A stretch of 64,000 nucleotides of DNA from assembly GCF_019392245.1 (NCBI RefSeq), contig NZ_JAHXRL010000012.1, positions 1 through 64,000 of the forward strand. Reading direction: 5' to 3'. Position 1 is the first letter of the stretch; the number at the start of each line of letters is the position of its first letter. Positions 14,768 through 22,834 of the stretch are shown here, in pieces. The DNA comes from Sulfitobacter sp. CW3 (GTDB taxonomy: Bacteria; Pseudomonadota; Alphaproteobacteria; Rhodobacterales; Rhodobacteraceae). The notes under the pieces were generated by a model that saw only the letters and a program-made list of their open reading frames with translations, searched no databases and was not told the origin of the DNA. A program made the translations under genes and the position numbers.

Positions 14768-16104
14768 AGGCCCAACCCTTCTTGTTTGCTCTCTTCTGCA
14801 TCGTCGTCATCATCGACAACAATTGGCTTTGGTGAACTCCAAGCCTTTTCAGGCACCGTCGTAGGTAGTTCCACGCTCGGTGGAGGTCCAAATTTTAGCA
14901 CTTTTGCGGTGCTTGGTTCGGGCGCGAAGAGGTCTCGATCCCCGGCTTCACTTCCAGACAAGAACCGGTGCCACATAATAACCTGCCCGCGTAGAGAGGC
15001 GTTGTTGTCGAGGCGTTTTTTCCCCGCCAGCAATGCGCTTGGGTAAGAGTGCGGCGAAAATCCATTGTTCGTGAAGTGGTATGTCGGACTAAGTATCAGA
15101 TACCATTGGTCAAGCATCAGCTCAAAACGCGGCGTGAATGCGTGATGGCGAACAAATGAGATTTGACCAGGCTCTTTCTTATTCTCGGAAGCTTTCACAA
15201 CATCGGTTTCTGTGCGGTTCTTCGTCGCCAGATACTTGAAGCTGCGTGACGTATTTTCCGCCTGAGCGAGGAAATAGAAGATCTTGGTCTCCTTAAACCA
15301 TCCAAGGTCATCTCTAAACTGGTGCCGCATCAGTTGCTTTAACAAGAACGCGAAATTGTTCTGCTCGTCGCGGTCTTCATGCAGTGCAATGTCCGCGGTA
15401 TCGATGACATCTACCTGATCTTCATCGATGATGTGGCGCGTGCATTCCTTTCGTGGGTCGTGGAATGACCAAAACGTGCGCCCCTTGATTGACCAATCAA
15501 ATCGAGGCTCCTCGTCCCGATCAAATAAGATCGCCATCGCTTGGCTTGCAGAATACGGGGTTGACGCCACATAGATTTCATCCGGTAGCTCGATAGGAAG
15601 CATGTTGACCAGTGCTTCTTCGCCTCCCCCCAGCGGGGGGACGTAATACCCATGCCCTGTCTTTGGGACGGTGAGCTGCGCGATCGCATCCGCAGCGTCT
15701 ATGTTGAGCACATCATTCGCCTTGTTGAAGCGCAGTTTTCGTTGCTCAACGCTAAAATCGCGCGGGATTTCCTTCCAATAGAAGCTTTCGTCCGAGCGAC
15801 GGTAGAGCACCAAGATTATCGGGATGTTTGATATGCGCCAGTATTCGAGGTCGACTGTTCTTAACAGATACGTAAAACCGTCCTCATCTTCATTGGCATA
15901 CTTGCCAATGTCTGTGGCCTTAACCTGCACCCCGATCATCTGTGCAAGTGGAACACCATCCACCATGACCTCGGCGAGACCATCAATGCCTGCTTCTAGT
16001 CGCCCCCGCCCGTCAAACTGGAAACCCATGTTGAGGAATCGTCCCTTCGCCGCGACCTCCCCGATCTCGCCAATAAGCTGGCTATTCGTAATTTGCTTTG
16101 CCAT
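14764..16104 (-). CDS. DUF4365-APAZ effector nuclease of SPARDA system (DREN-APAZ)
   Basis: A 446-residue protein from ATG 16104. N-terminal DUF4365 (PD-(D/E)XK fold): IGEIGEVAAKG with E13/E16, AGIDG with D41, and GVQVKATD with Q60 and K62. YLLRTVDLEYW and IPIILVLYRR..FYWKEIP then follow as in DUF4365. From about 170 on is the APAZ region that replaces the Argonaute N-PAZ half. The tail is acidic (VVDDDDDAEESKQ). Partner of the overlapping short pAgo; in described SPARDA systems the complex degrades DNA indiscriminately on recognising invading plasmid or phage, killing or arresting the cell. An upstream in-frame start at 16227 overlaps repA and is less likely. All nuclease motif residues look intact. 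Confidence 0.86.
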   Translation of the reverse strand: MAKQITNSQLIGEIGEVAAKGRFLNMGFQFDGRGRLEAGIDGLAEVMVDGVPLAQMIGVQVKATDIGKYANEDEDGFTYLLRTVDLEYWRISNIPIILVLYRRSDESFYWKEIPRDFSVEQRKLRFNKANDVLNIDAADAIAQLTVPKTGHGYYVPPLGGGEEALVNMLPIELPDEIYVASTPYSASQAMAILFDRDEEPRFDWSIKGRTFWSFHDPRKECTRHIIDEDQVDVIDTADIALHEDRDEQNNFAFLLKQLMRHQFRDDLGWFKETKIFYFLAQAENTSRSFKYLATKNRTETDVVKASENKKEPGQISFVRHHAFTPRFELMLDQWYLILSPTYHFTNNGFSPHSYPSALLAGKKRLDNNASLRGQVIMWHRFLSGSEAGDRDLFAPEPSTAKVLKFGPPPSVELPTTVPEKAWSSPKPIVVDDDDDAEESKQEGLGL

Positions 16105-16124
16105 CGTGGTCCAATCTTGCCTAG

Positions 16125-17180
16125 CTACGGCCTGCCGCGCTTTTCGAACCAGCTTTGGCAAAACTTGATAAAATGACGCGTCGGATGCTTGGGCTCGATT
16201 TCTTCCTTGCCGCACCATGCCCGCCATTCCTGCTCGAGCATTCGAATATCCCAGCCAGGGGCAGCAGTGCGCGCATCGTGATACGCCTCAGGATCGAGCC
16301 TACCCTCGTACATCTCGACGACGGGCATAGGGACGGTTCCCTTGCTGCGAAACACAACGATGTTGCCTTCAAGAGCGGGGTCATAATCGGGGAAATGGTC
16401 GTGCTGGTCACTGTCGGCGATGATGTTGCTGATCAGGCGCTTGAACTCCTTGGCCGAAGAGTGTGAGCCGCACTTCAACCGCAACTTTTCAAGCCCAATC
16501 CGCCACTCGGAAGACTTTCCGCAGTGTTTGCGCGCGATTTCATACATCCTGCGCTCAAGGGGTTTTTTCAGTCGGAAATAGTCCCGGCTGATAGTCAAAA
16601 CCTCTTTGGCTTGAATCGCATTGAACACCCAATCCGACAGCGTCACCTGTACTTCTTGAAGCACGCCGTCATTGTCGCGCCGTATCGTCTTTGCGCTTTC
16701 TACAAGACCAAAGACCTGCCACTGTCGCTCTTCACCAGTATGGATGTTTGTTTTGATGGACGTTCCACGCAACCGTTCCAAAGCATCTTCAGCCCGACCA
16801 TATGCGCTACCACCCGCAGGCTTACCCGTTGCAACAATATAGTCGCTGACTTTGAAGCTGACGGTTTTTGAAATTTCTTTTTTATCATTCAAAGCTGCGA
16901 TCAATTGCGAGATGCAGAAGATCAGTATGTCGCGATCAAAGACTGTCGCCAGTCCCTTTGTTGAGGGTGAAATTTCGATGTAATTGTTGCCATTTTCATA
17001 GCGACGGGTTTGATGATCCGGCTTCTTGGAAATCGAAAATACAGGGTGTTCCATACCAGCCATGTCGCTCTTAGGCGCGGCATCGAAGATGTCACAAATA
17101 AACAGATCCGGTTGTTGGAACCGGTCTGGGAGTAGCGGGTTTGCTAACCGCTTCACTGGCTTATCACCCACCGTCATCAT
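16125..17180 (-). CDS. repA: RPA-family plasmid replication initiator
   Basis: A 351-residue RepA (Pfam RPA, replication initiator protein A). RFQQPDLFICDIFDAAPKSD and MAGMEHPVFSISKKPD are the family N-terminus. After these come NYIEISPSTKGLATVFDRDI, LIFCISQLIAALN, the winged-helix region GGSAYGRAEDALERLRGT, and RDYFRLKKPLERRMYEIARKHCG. It initiates replication by binding the iterons directly upstream. The ATG pair at 17180 lies inside the first iteron, so residues VGDKP are encoded by an iteron; autoregulation by RepA is therefore likely. No strong ribosome site is seen, but conserved sequence starts soon after, so the start cannot be much further in. The SPARDA genes follow 20 bp downstream. 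Confidence 0.88.
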   Translation of the reverse strand: MMTVGDKPVKRLANPLLPDRFQQPDLFICDIFDAAPKSDMAGMEHPVFSISKKPDHQTRRYENGNNYIEISPSTKGLATVFDRDILIFCISQLIAALNDKKEISKTVSFKVSDYIVATGKPAGGSAYGRAEDALERLRGTSIKTNIHTGEERQWQVFGLVESAKTIRRDNDGVLQEVQVTLSDWVFNAIQAKEVLTISRDYFRLKKPLERRMYEIARKHCGKSSEWRIGLEKLRLKCGSHSSAKEFKRLISNIIADSDQHDHFPDYDPALEGNIVVFRSKGTVPMPVVEMYEGRLDPEAYHDARTAAPGWDIRMLEQEWRAWCGKEEIEPKHPTRHFIKFCQSWFEKRGRP

Positions 17181-17413
17181 TGCACTGGCCTATCACCCAC
17201 CGATTCTATACTTCACTGGCTTATCACACACTAGTGGCTTATCGCCCACCAAGTCAATCCATTGGCTTATCACCCACCTTTTTGTCAATTTTTGCTGGCT
17301 TATCACCCACCTCAAGGCATGAGAGAACCAGTTTCTCTTTAGAAGCAAGGCACTGGCTTGTGACACACCAAATGCTGGCCTATCACCCACCATTTAGTGG
17401 CTTATCACCCACC
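17157..17413. repeat. oriV: Replication origin iterons, nine copies
   Basis: Nine direct repeats of TGGCTTATCACCCACC at 17157, 17186, 17217, 17235, 17263, 17296, 17354, 17376 and 17398. Variants: TGGCCTATC at 17186 and 17376; CACACT end at 17217; ATCGCCC at 17235; TTGTGACACACC at 17354. Spacing is 18-58 bp. They abut and enter the 5' end of repA. An AT-rich stretch (17430-17500, AACCCATATATTAACACATA) follows and would serve as the unwinding element. This marks the plasmid's vegetative origin. Confidence 0.9.
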
Positions 17414-17419
17414 ACCTAT

Positions 17420-17726
17420 TTTGCAAGGGTTTGATAATAAAAGCTGAATCCCAATTTTTTAGAACGTAACCCATATATTAACACATATATAACACACACC
17501 GTTTTCAGAATGCCCGAAGAACATAGCAGTCCATTGGGCCAACAAAGGCTACCGTGTCCACGAAGATAACCTTAGGCAATACCTCACCACATTCACCCGC
17601 AATGATCACACGATTGGTCTTGAGGATAGTTTTTCGCCGTTGTTGCCACTGGCGCAAAAACACAATGCACGCATTGTCCTGTTGCTGCTATTTCATCCTT
17701 CCAACCCACGATGGGCTTTGCCTTTG
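17420..17726. other. AT-rich origin flank, no gene
   Basis: The first 90 bp are AT-rich with runs of ATATAT and TTTTTT beside the iterons and fit an origin unwinding region. The rest, to the end of umuC, contains only short frames without good starts. Confidence 0.6.
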
Positions 17727-18998
17727 TCACCGGACAATCGGTAGGTCTGACAGCCGCGTTGTGTAGCGCGGGCTTCGATGATCCGCCCTGAGCTGCCAAG
17801 GCCGCTTCATACCCTCACTCGCCAACACCATCGTCTTTTTCCCAAACCGATCATTGATCAGATCGAGCGCCCGCATCGCGTCGCTGTCTTTGCTGCGTGG
17901 CGCATCAAAGAGCGTTCGCGGGCGGTCCTCGATGGGCAGTAGATCATCGAGCATTACACCTGCTTTGGTGAACCCGTATTTTGCCGCCTGCCCTTTCGGC
18001 CAGGCGGCGTCTGCACATCGCCGCGCCGCCCGCACCAGCTCGAATGTATCGGAGGACATTGGCATGATCCGCGTTGACCGACTGCCCGAATATTGGGGCC
18101 GGTCCTGGCGATGCCGATTGGTGTGGAAAAATACGGTCAGCGTTCCCGCGACGAGCCCATGCTGGCGCAGTTTTTCCGCTGCGCGGGTCACATGCGCCGA
18201 CACTGCCTGAAACACCGTGTCGAAATCCGTCATAGGCTGACCCGCCGAGCGGGTGACAGCCATGCCTTTGCGCTGCGGTTCTACATCATCGAAAGCAAGA
18301 CAAGGCTCGCCTTGCAGTTCCAGAACCGTGCGCTCCAACACCACTGTCCCGACCGCCCGCGCCTGCCTTAACGGCATGGCGCGAAGGTCTGACGCTGTTC
18401 GGATACCGAGCTGACGCAGTTTTGCGTCAGTTTTGCGCCCAATCCCCCAAATGTCGCCAACAGGCACCATTGGCAGAAGCCAATCGGCCAATGTGTCGTC
18501 CATCATATCCAGAACCCCAGCGAATATCGGATTCTTCTTTGCAATGTCATTCGCGCACTTCGCCAACGTCTTTGTCGGCGCGATCCCGACGCGCACTGGC
18601 ACGCCGATGCGCTTCAATACCTCGCGCCGCATCGCGCGGGCATGTTCGGTGCGATCCTTGAACCCGCCAAAGTCCAAGAAACATTCATCTATTGAGTAAA
18701 TTTCCACATTGGGCGTGAAGTCTTCGTAAACCTCGACCACGCGACGGCTAATGTCGCCATAGAGCGTATAGTTCGAGCTAAAGACCTTCACGCCATGCGC
18801 TTTGATCTTGTCGCGCAACAGATGCAGCGGTTCGCCCATCTTGATCCCTAGCGCCTTCGCTTCATCGGATCGAGCGACCGCACACCCGTCATTGTTAGAC
18901 AAGACTATCACCGGCACGTTTTTCAACGCCGGGTCAAAGATCCTTTCGGCAGAGACGTAGAAATTGGCGCTATCGGAAATTGCGATAGGTCGCTTCAT
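17727..18998 (-). CDS. umuC: Translesion DNA polymerase V catalytic subunit
   Basis: A 423-residue Y-family polymerase. The palm begins with IAISDSANFYVSAERIF (first metal Asp), followed by VIVLSNNDGCAVARSDEAKALG and the second motif IYSIDECFLDFGGF with the catalytic Asp-Glu. Then come GIAPTKTLAKCANDIAKK (thumb HhH lead) and GIGRKTDAKLRQLGI (helix-hairpin-helix), with a C-terminal little-finger domain. The ATG overlaps the umuD stop by four bases. Induced with umuD by DNA damage through the LexA box at 19444. Plasmid umuDC homologues (mucAB, impCAB, rumAB) raise mutation and survival after damage. Confidence 0.92.
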   Translation of the reverse strand: MKRPIAISDSANFYVSAERIFDPALKNVPVIVLSNNDGCAVARSDEAKALGIKMGEPLHLLRDKIKAHGVKVFSSNYTLYGDISRRVVEVYEDFTPNVEIYSIDECFLDFGGFKDRTEHARAMRREVLKRIGVPVRVGIAPTKTLAKCANDIAKKNPIFAGVLDMMDDTLADWLLPMVPVGDIWGIGRKTDAKLRQLGIRTASDLRAMPLRQARAVGTVVLERTVLELQGEPCLAFDDVEPQRKGMAVTRSAGQPMTDFDTVFQAVSAHVTRAAEKLRQHGLVAGTLTVFFHTNRHRQDRPQYSGSRSTRIMPMSSDTFELVRAARRCADAAWPKGQAAKYGFTKAGVMLDDLLPIEDRPRTLFDAPRSKDSDAMRALDLINDRFGKKTMVLASEGMKRPWQLRADHRSPRYTTRLSDLPIVR

Positions 18999-19429
18999 TC
19001 CAGATCATACCGCCGCACCACACCTGCAATGACACCCCAAATCTCGCTATCCTCGGTCAGCTCAATATCAGGGAATTTTTCGCGGCCATTTGCCGGGGCC
19101 AGAAAATACCGTCCATCCCGTTTACGCAGGATTTTGGCAGTCACTGCCCCTTCAACAACGGCAAGGACCGCCCGTCCGATCCTGCGCTTTCCAGCGCGAT
19201 CAACGGCGATCAGATCACCGTCACGGATTCCAGCGTCCCAAAGGCAATCACCCTCGACACGCCACCAAAACGTCGATGACGGGTGCCGAACGACCCATGA
19301 AATGGGGTCTATTTCGTCTTCCAAATCATCCCCAGCAGGGGATGGAAACCCTGCACTCGCTGGTGTTGTGACCAAACGAAGGGGCATACCATTTGCAACG
19401 ACAGGTGTTTCCACCGGAAAAACAGGCAT
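18995..19429 (-). CDS. umuD: UmuD-like S24 protein with Cys in place of the catalytic Ser
   Basis: A 144-residue UmuD/LexA C-domain protein. The cleavage region FPSPAGDDLED (A32-G33) is present. The nucleophile motif reads WWRVEGDCLWDAGIRDGD, so the usual GDSM serine is C62, coded TGC. The general base lysine is K99 (AVTAKIL). The fold continues through DIELTEDSEIWGVIAGVVRR. In known UmuD proteins the serine cleaves the N-terminus on RecA filaments to give UmuD'. A cysteine could act as a weaker nucleophile or leave the protein uncleaved. It overlaps umuC, and a LexA box lies 15 bp upstream of the start. Confidence 0.85.
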   Translation of the reverse strand: MPVFPVETPVVANGMPLRLVTTPASAGFPSPAGDDLEDEIDPISWVVRHPSSTFWWRVEGDCLWDAGIRDGDLIAVDRAGKRRIGRAVLAVVEGAVTAKILRKRDGRYFLAPANGREKFPDIELTEDSEIWGVIAGVVRRYDLE

Positions 19430-19443
19430 CCAACATCCCCTAT

Positions 19444-19458
19444 GTTCTTGTATTGTTC
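19444..19458. promoter_or_regulatory. LexA box of alphaproteobacterial type
   Basis: GTTCTTGTATTGTTC, that is GTTC-N7-GTTC, the direct-repeat SOS box described for Rhodobacter and other Alphaproteobacteria. It lies 15-30 bp before the umuD start, where a repressor would block transcription. Confidence 0.8.
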
Positions 19459-19500
19459 TTTTCTTCTTTCCGCTGAATTGTACCAGCCTGTCAAGGTTGC

Positions 19501-19575
19501 TTACACTTGACGTTGCAGCTTGATTGCGTTGATCACATAGGATTTTCGGTCAGTCATTTGATTTTTCCCGTTCAT
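19501..19575 (-). CDS. Possible 24-residue peptide after the 60-bp repeat
   Basis: Frame MNGKNQMTDRKSYVIN... with GGGGGAAG directly before the ATG. The other copy of the repeat (5982-6040) also leads straight into a tiny minus-strand frame with the same GGGAAGATGAA start. The two peptides are not alike, so this may simply be a leader. Low confidence. Confidence 0.2.
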   Translation of the reverse strand: MNGKNQMTDRKSYVINAIKLQRQV

Positions 19576-19632
19576 CTTCCCCCGAAAATCCTCGGGGGAG
19601 CGCCATCGGCGCGGGGGCAGATAGCCCCTTTG
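19570..19632. repeat. 60-bp repeat, copy 2
   Basis: Matches 5982-6040. Contains the palindromic CCCCCGA/TCGGGGG stem and AGCGCCATCGGCGC. It lies between umuD and the gene at 19688. Confidence 0.6.
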
Positions 19633-19687
19633 CATCTTGTCGATGGGATGAGATTTGATACAATAACGTATTACTGTCTGCTTTATA

Positions 19688-20032
19688 ATGGATTGCATCT
19701 TGCCCGAAACATCAATCACGACGCCCAACGTGTTAACGGAAGTCGCATTAAAACAACGCCTTGAAACAGGTTCGACTCTGATGATCAAATGTTGTCAGTC
19801 GCCAACACGTAAGGCGTCAGTTTGGTACGGGCTTTGGACGATGGAGGCTCATCATCCAGACGGGTCTTCACAAATGCTGGTGACTGCCCGGTCACGGCTT
19901 GTAGGACAAATTTCCGTCCGCGAGTTCAAGACGGTGACGGGCATCGTTTCGTTCTTGAAAGATTGTGGTTTTACGAAAGTCACATTTCCAATGATTGAAG
20001 GTGATTTCGTAAGCCTTCCAATGAATACCTAA
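19688..20032 (+). CDS. Hypothetical protein, paralogue of the first virB-operon gene
   Basis: A 114-residue protein related to that at 43785-44153. Both share PNV.TE near the start, KA(S/A)VWYG(L/I)W in the middle, and (V/R)(R)EFKT or RTFKT, G(I/L)(V/I)SFL and a C-terminal (V)TFPMIEGD / INIPMVEGG motif. No known family is recognised. The fold is probably a small alpha/beta domain. Here the gene stands alone after umuDC and its end overlaps by four bases the stop of the convergent small gene at 20029. The paralogue opens the virB operon, so the family may have a regulatory or transfer-related role; that is inference. Confidence 0.6.
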   Translation: MDCILPETSITTPNVLTEVALKQRLETGSTLMIKCCQSPTRKASVWYGLWTMEAHHPDGSSQMLVTARSRLVGQISVREFKTVTGIVSFLKDCGFTKVTFPMIEGDFVSLPMNT

Positions 20033-20220
20033 AGCAGAACAGACTCAGGATTGATCTTGATGGCCCATGCCCCGCCCTCTGGGCAGGGCACCGCGCCCCA
20101 GTTCCAGCCGCAAGTGGCTTCCACCAGAACACCGCGCCCCGATGCGAGCTGATCCAATAGTCGTCGGGCAGTCTCTCCGAGCCGCCCCACTTCCTTTGTC
20201 TCATGCTCGTCCTGGGCCAC
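20029..20220 (-). CDS. Small hypothetical protein, 63 residues
   Basis: Starts GTG: MAQDEHETKEVGRLGET, then RRLLDQLASGRGVLVEAT, GWNWGAVPCPEGGAWAI and KINPESVLL. No family is recognised. A decayed copy lies at 6490-6625. Alignment of the two shows that the frame here is intact while the other is broken, which supports this as the coding version. Confidence 0.45.
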   Translation of the reverse strand: MAQDEHETKEVGRLGETARRLLDQLASGRGVLVEATCGWNWGAVPCPEGGAWAIKINPESVLL

Positions 20221-20232
20221 GGCGATCTGCCC

Positions 20233-20672
20233 TGCGGGTGACGGTCGTTCGCTTCGCCTTGTGCAGGCCGCGTTACCGACAATCCCGACACTTCGATGTG
20301 TGGTGTCTTCGTTTTCGGGAATGCTGGGGTTTGGGATTCAGGCGGTCGTAGCCGCCCTAACCGGCACTCGATAACCCCCTGCCCAACGAGCCCTTGGCCC
20401 TATGTGAAACGTCGCGCACCTTTGACTCGATGGCTCGGGCTTTCTAAATCCCATCAATGATCCGCGTCAGGCAATATTGACCCAATCGTCAAGCTTTTCT
20501 AACCCAATCCGGACACACATCGTAGTCCGAGCCAAAGTGTGAAGTGCGGAACATAGCGCCATTTTGCTGCGGCTGCCCCACTGACCGCAAGCAGGGCATC
20601 GCGGCATCACTGATCAACAGCGAGGGCGGAAAGTTCCTATTGCATCGTAAATACAGTAGAGCAATTTTTCTG
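20233..20672. other. Gene-free region containing repeat B copy 2
   Basis: Contains repeat B at about 20400-20465 (compare 13215-13280). Otherwise only short unsupported frames are seen, up to the end of the gene at 20673. Confidence 0.5.
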
Positions 20673-22268
20673 CTAGATAATAAGCTGCACCATTCCAGCA
20701 ACGCTTGCAGCGACCACTCCGTCCTGAATGATTTTTTGTTTCGCTTCTGTTGAAAGAGCGTCACCCTTCAACATGGACTTGGCATTGACCGCAAGTGTCA
20801 CCATCGCAGCGACGCCCATACTGTTTACAATGTCCGCGTCGGCCCCTTGCCCGAGCTTGTGTAACGCCGAGGACGTATCAGCTGTAAGGTCAGCATTGCT
20901 GAACTCAGAGGAAGACAAATCTGGCGAAGAGTCAGCGACCTCACTGGTCACGAGCACTTCGATGTTTTCGTATTTTTCGTTGTGTTCACGCACATAAGAC
21001 GCGTAATTCGTCGCCTTGAGTTGAACCTCGGAAACCTCGCCGGTCTCAACATTGATAATCCGGACATCTGCGCCAGCATGGTTCGTGTCGTCGAAAAGCT
21101 CGACGATGTACGCGTCGCCATCCAGGTTCTCTTGCCGCTGAAACGCGAGTTCGTGGTAGATTCCCTTTATGTTGTTTTTGAGACCAGAAATTTGCTCAAC
21201 GGATAGGGCTTGCACGTATTCAGACAGCTCAATTTCACTGGCATCAGCAAGGCTGTTGTTCGATCGACGTAGTGCCTGAAGGACCAACTCCTCATCTTCC
21301 GTAAATGAAGGCAAGGTGTCCGACATCAATTTCAATATCGTGGCGGATACGACACCTGTAACGACAGGAGCAGCGGCTGTGGATTTTCTTCCCACTGACG
21401 GCTTTTGAATTTGAGCCGTTGGTAAGGCGTCGAATAATTCGACCAGATCTACCTTGCGATCTTCAAGGCGCATCAGCGGAAGGTCTGGCCAGTCTCTGAC
21501 TTTGGCGATGCAGACATCCAACTGTTCGAGGAGGTCATGTTTTAAGTTCTGCTGCAGGGTTTCAGCAGTGAGAGGAACCAAAACGGCGTTTTGATTGGCC
21601 CGTTCCCGAAAGGCCGTTGCCAACATCAAACACGTTTCGACAAAGCGCATTTCTTGCGCATCCAAAGACTTTTTCTTGCGCCTTACTCCGGTCCATTTTC
21701 CAACAAGCTTGCGAGACCCAAAATATGCGACTGCTCCTCCAGCGGCGGCTACGCCCAAGACAATCCAACCGCCAGTTACAACACCTCCACCAATCCAAGC
21801 CAATGCGGCACTGTTGAAAGCCGCCCCTGAAAGTGAAGAGATGGCCGTTTCCGTACTGGCCGTTCCAAGAATAGATGCGATGGAAAATAGACCTGCTGTC
21901 GTCCCTGCCGCAGCTAATTTCCCAGAAAGCGCTGTAACAATCCTTGCCGACGTGCCGCGTTTTTCAATCAACAGCGCATCAACGAGATCTTCTAGCGAGA
22001 TCGCTCCTTTTTCAAAGAAGTTCTCCGGCGTATATTTGGTATGTCTCAGTTCAAATTCCGCGAATTTAACAGCCGCGTGATCTTTGACTGCTTTACCCCC
22101 TTTTGCGGCGAGCTTGCCTGTCTGCCGCCCCACAGGCTTGGCGATTGCCCAACCAGCTTTCCCAGCGACCTTAGCCAAAAATAGCGCTGAACGTCCGGTC
22201 GCGCTTGCCGCCCGTGCTGATAACGGAGGCTTTTTCTGGTTTCCATGATCCAATTTTACGCGCTCCAA
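20673..22268 (-). CDS. Membrane-associated protein with restriction-endonuclease-like domain
   Basis: A 531-residue protein. The N-terminus is basic; residues ~118-190 are a long Gly/Ala-rich hydrophobic stretch (AGLFSIASILGTAS, WIGGGVVTGGWIVLGVAAAGG) ending in a basic cluster (GVRRKKKS). A second hydrophobic segment lies near 300. Around 370-415 is a pattern typical of PD-(D/E)XK nucleases: YHELAF (Glu), GADVRII (Asp), EVQLKAT (Q-x-K). The C-terminus has further hydrophobic helices. No named family is recognised. The combination of pore-like membrane segments and a nuclease-like core suggests a toxin or defence effector, or a protein that handles DNA at the membrane. Monocistronic, flanked by repeats and by ardC. 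Coding status good, function unknown. Confidence 0.6.
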   Translation of the reverse strand: MERVKLDHGNQKKPPLSARAASATGRSALFLAKVAGKAGWAIAKPVGRQTGKLAAKGGKAVKDHAAVKFAEFELRHTKYTPENFFEKGAISLEDLVDALLIEKRGTSARIVTALSGKLAAAGTTAGLFSIASILGTASTETAISSLSGAAFNSAALAWIGGGVVTGGWIVLGVAAAGGAVAYFGSRKLVGKWTGVRRKKKSLDAQEMRFVETCLMLATAFRERANQNAVLVPLTAETLQQNLKHDLLEQLDVCIAKVRDWPDLPLMRLEDRKVDLVELFDALPTAQIQKPSVGRKSTAAAPVVTGVVSATILKLMSDTLPSFTEDEELVLQALRRSNNSLADASEIELSEYVQALSVEQISGLKNNIKGIYHELAFQRQENLDGDAYIVELFDDTNHAGADVRIINVETGEVSEVQLKATNYASYVREHNEKYENIEVLVTSEVADSSPDLSSSEFSNADLTADTSSALHKLGQGADADIVNSMGVAAMVTLAVNAKSMLKGDALSTEAKQKIIQDGVVAASVAGMVQLII

Positions 22269-22569
22269 GTAGTCTTTTCAGTCGGGTACGGGATAACCTA
22301 TCGCAGATGGTTAGTCTGGTGAAGCCGCATCGCAGCGCCCGACTCTGTCGCAGGGGTTCGCAAAAGGTCGCCCCTTCAATGATTATAGGCAGCAAGGCGC
22401 GCTTGTTACCTGTTTAGCCGGACCGCAGCATCGGGAACTCTCGACTTTTTTGCGACCTGTGCCGCGATCTGCGCGACGGTTGGCTTTACCAGTTTTCTGA
22501 ATTTGAGTCAGTTTATGACGTGAAGGTCAAACATATCTGACGTTCAACACCCTGAGTTTTCATTGGCTA
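22269..22569. other. Intergenic region with short repeat
   Basis: Holds the 45-bp repeat at 22506-22550 that matches 2605-2649 (GTCAGTT.ATGACG, AAGGTCAAAC, TCTGACGTTCAAC). No gene seen. Confidence 0.5.
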
Positions 22570-22834
22570 CTTGGGGTTCGGGCAAGCCGAACGCCACTGC
22601 GTCGCGTCAGGGTGGAGGCGCGGCCTCCCCCCTCGGACAAGACAAACAGACAGGGCCGTGTCCTCGCTACGCTGCGGGCCGCACCAACCCTATCAGTTTA
22701 TCTTGTCTCGCCCCCCACCGCGTTCGCCACGTGGCAAGTTTTAGAGCCGACGCCCTTTTAGGGCTTTGGTCAAAAACCCGCACAATTAAGGGGCGCGAAG
22801 CCTCAAATGTGCCACCACAAAGGAAATTCAGATC
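22570..22834 (+). promoter_or_regulatory. Structured leader, copy 2, upstream of ardC
   Basis: Same order of blocks as the leader at 6640-6908. First GGTTCGGGCAAGCCGAACG, then a nested hairpin with outer arms GACAGGG / CCCTATC at 22650-22695 enclosing CTACGCTGCGGGCCGCACC. Next come a GGCAAGTTTTAGAGCCGACG block, the ACGCCCTTTTAGGGCTTTG hairpin, and CCACAAAGGAAATTC as ribosome site. Candidate single-strand promoter or structured leader for early expression of the antirestriction gene. Confidence 0.55.

Noticed and set aside
17141..17434. Frames and possible CRISPR-like array in the iteron region
   Set aside because: Repeats are 16 bp with unequal spacers of 2-42 bp beside repA and a DnaA-type AT-rich flank; this is an iteron origin and not a CRISPR array.
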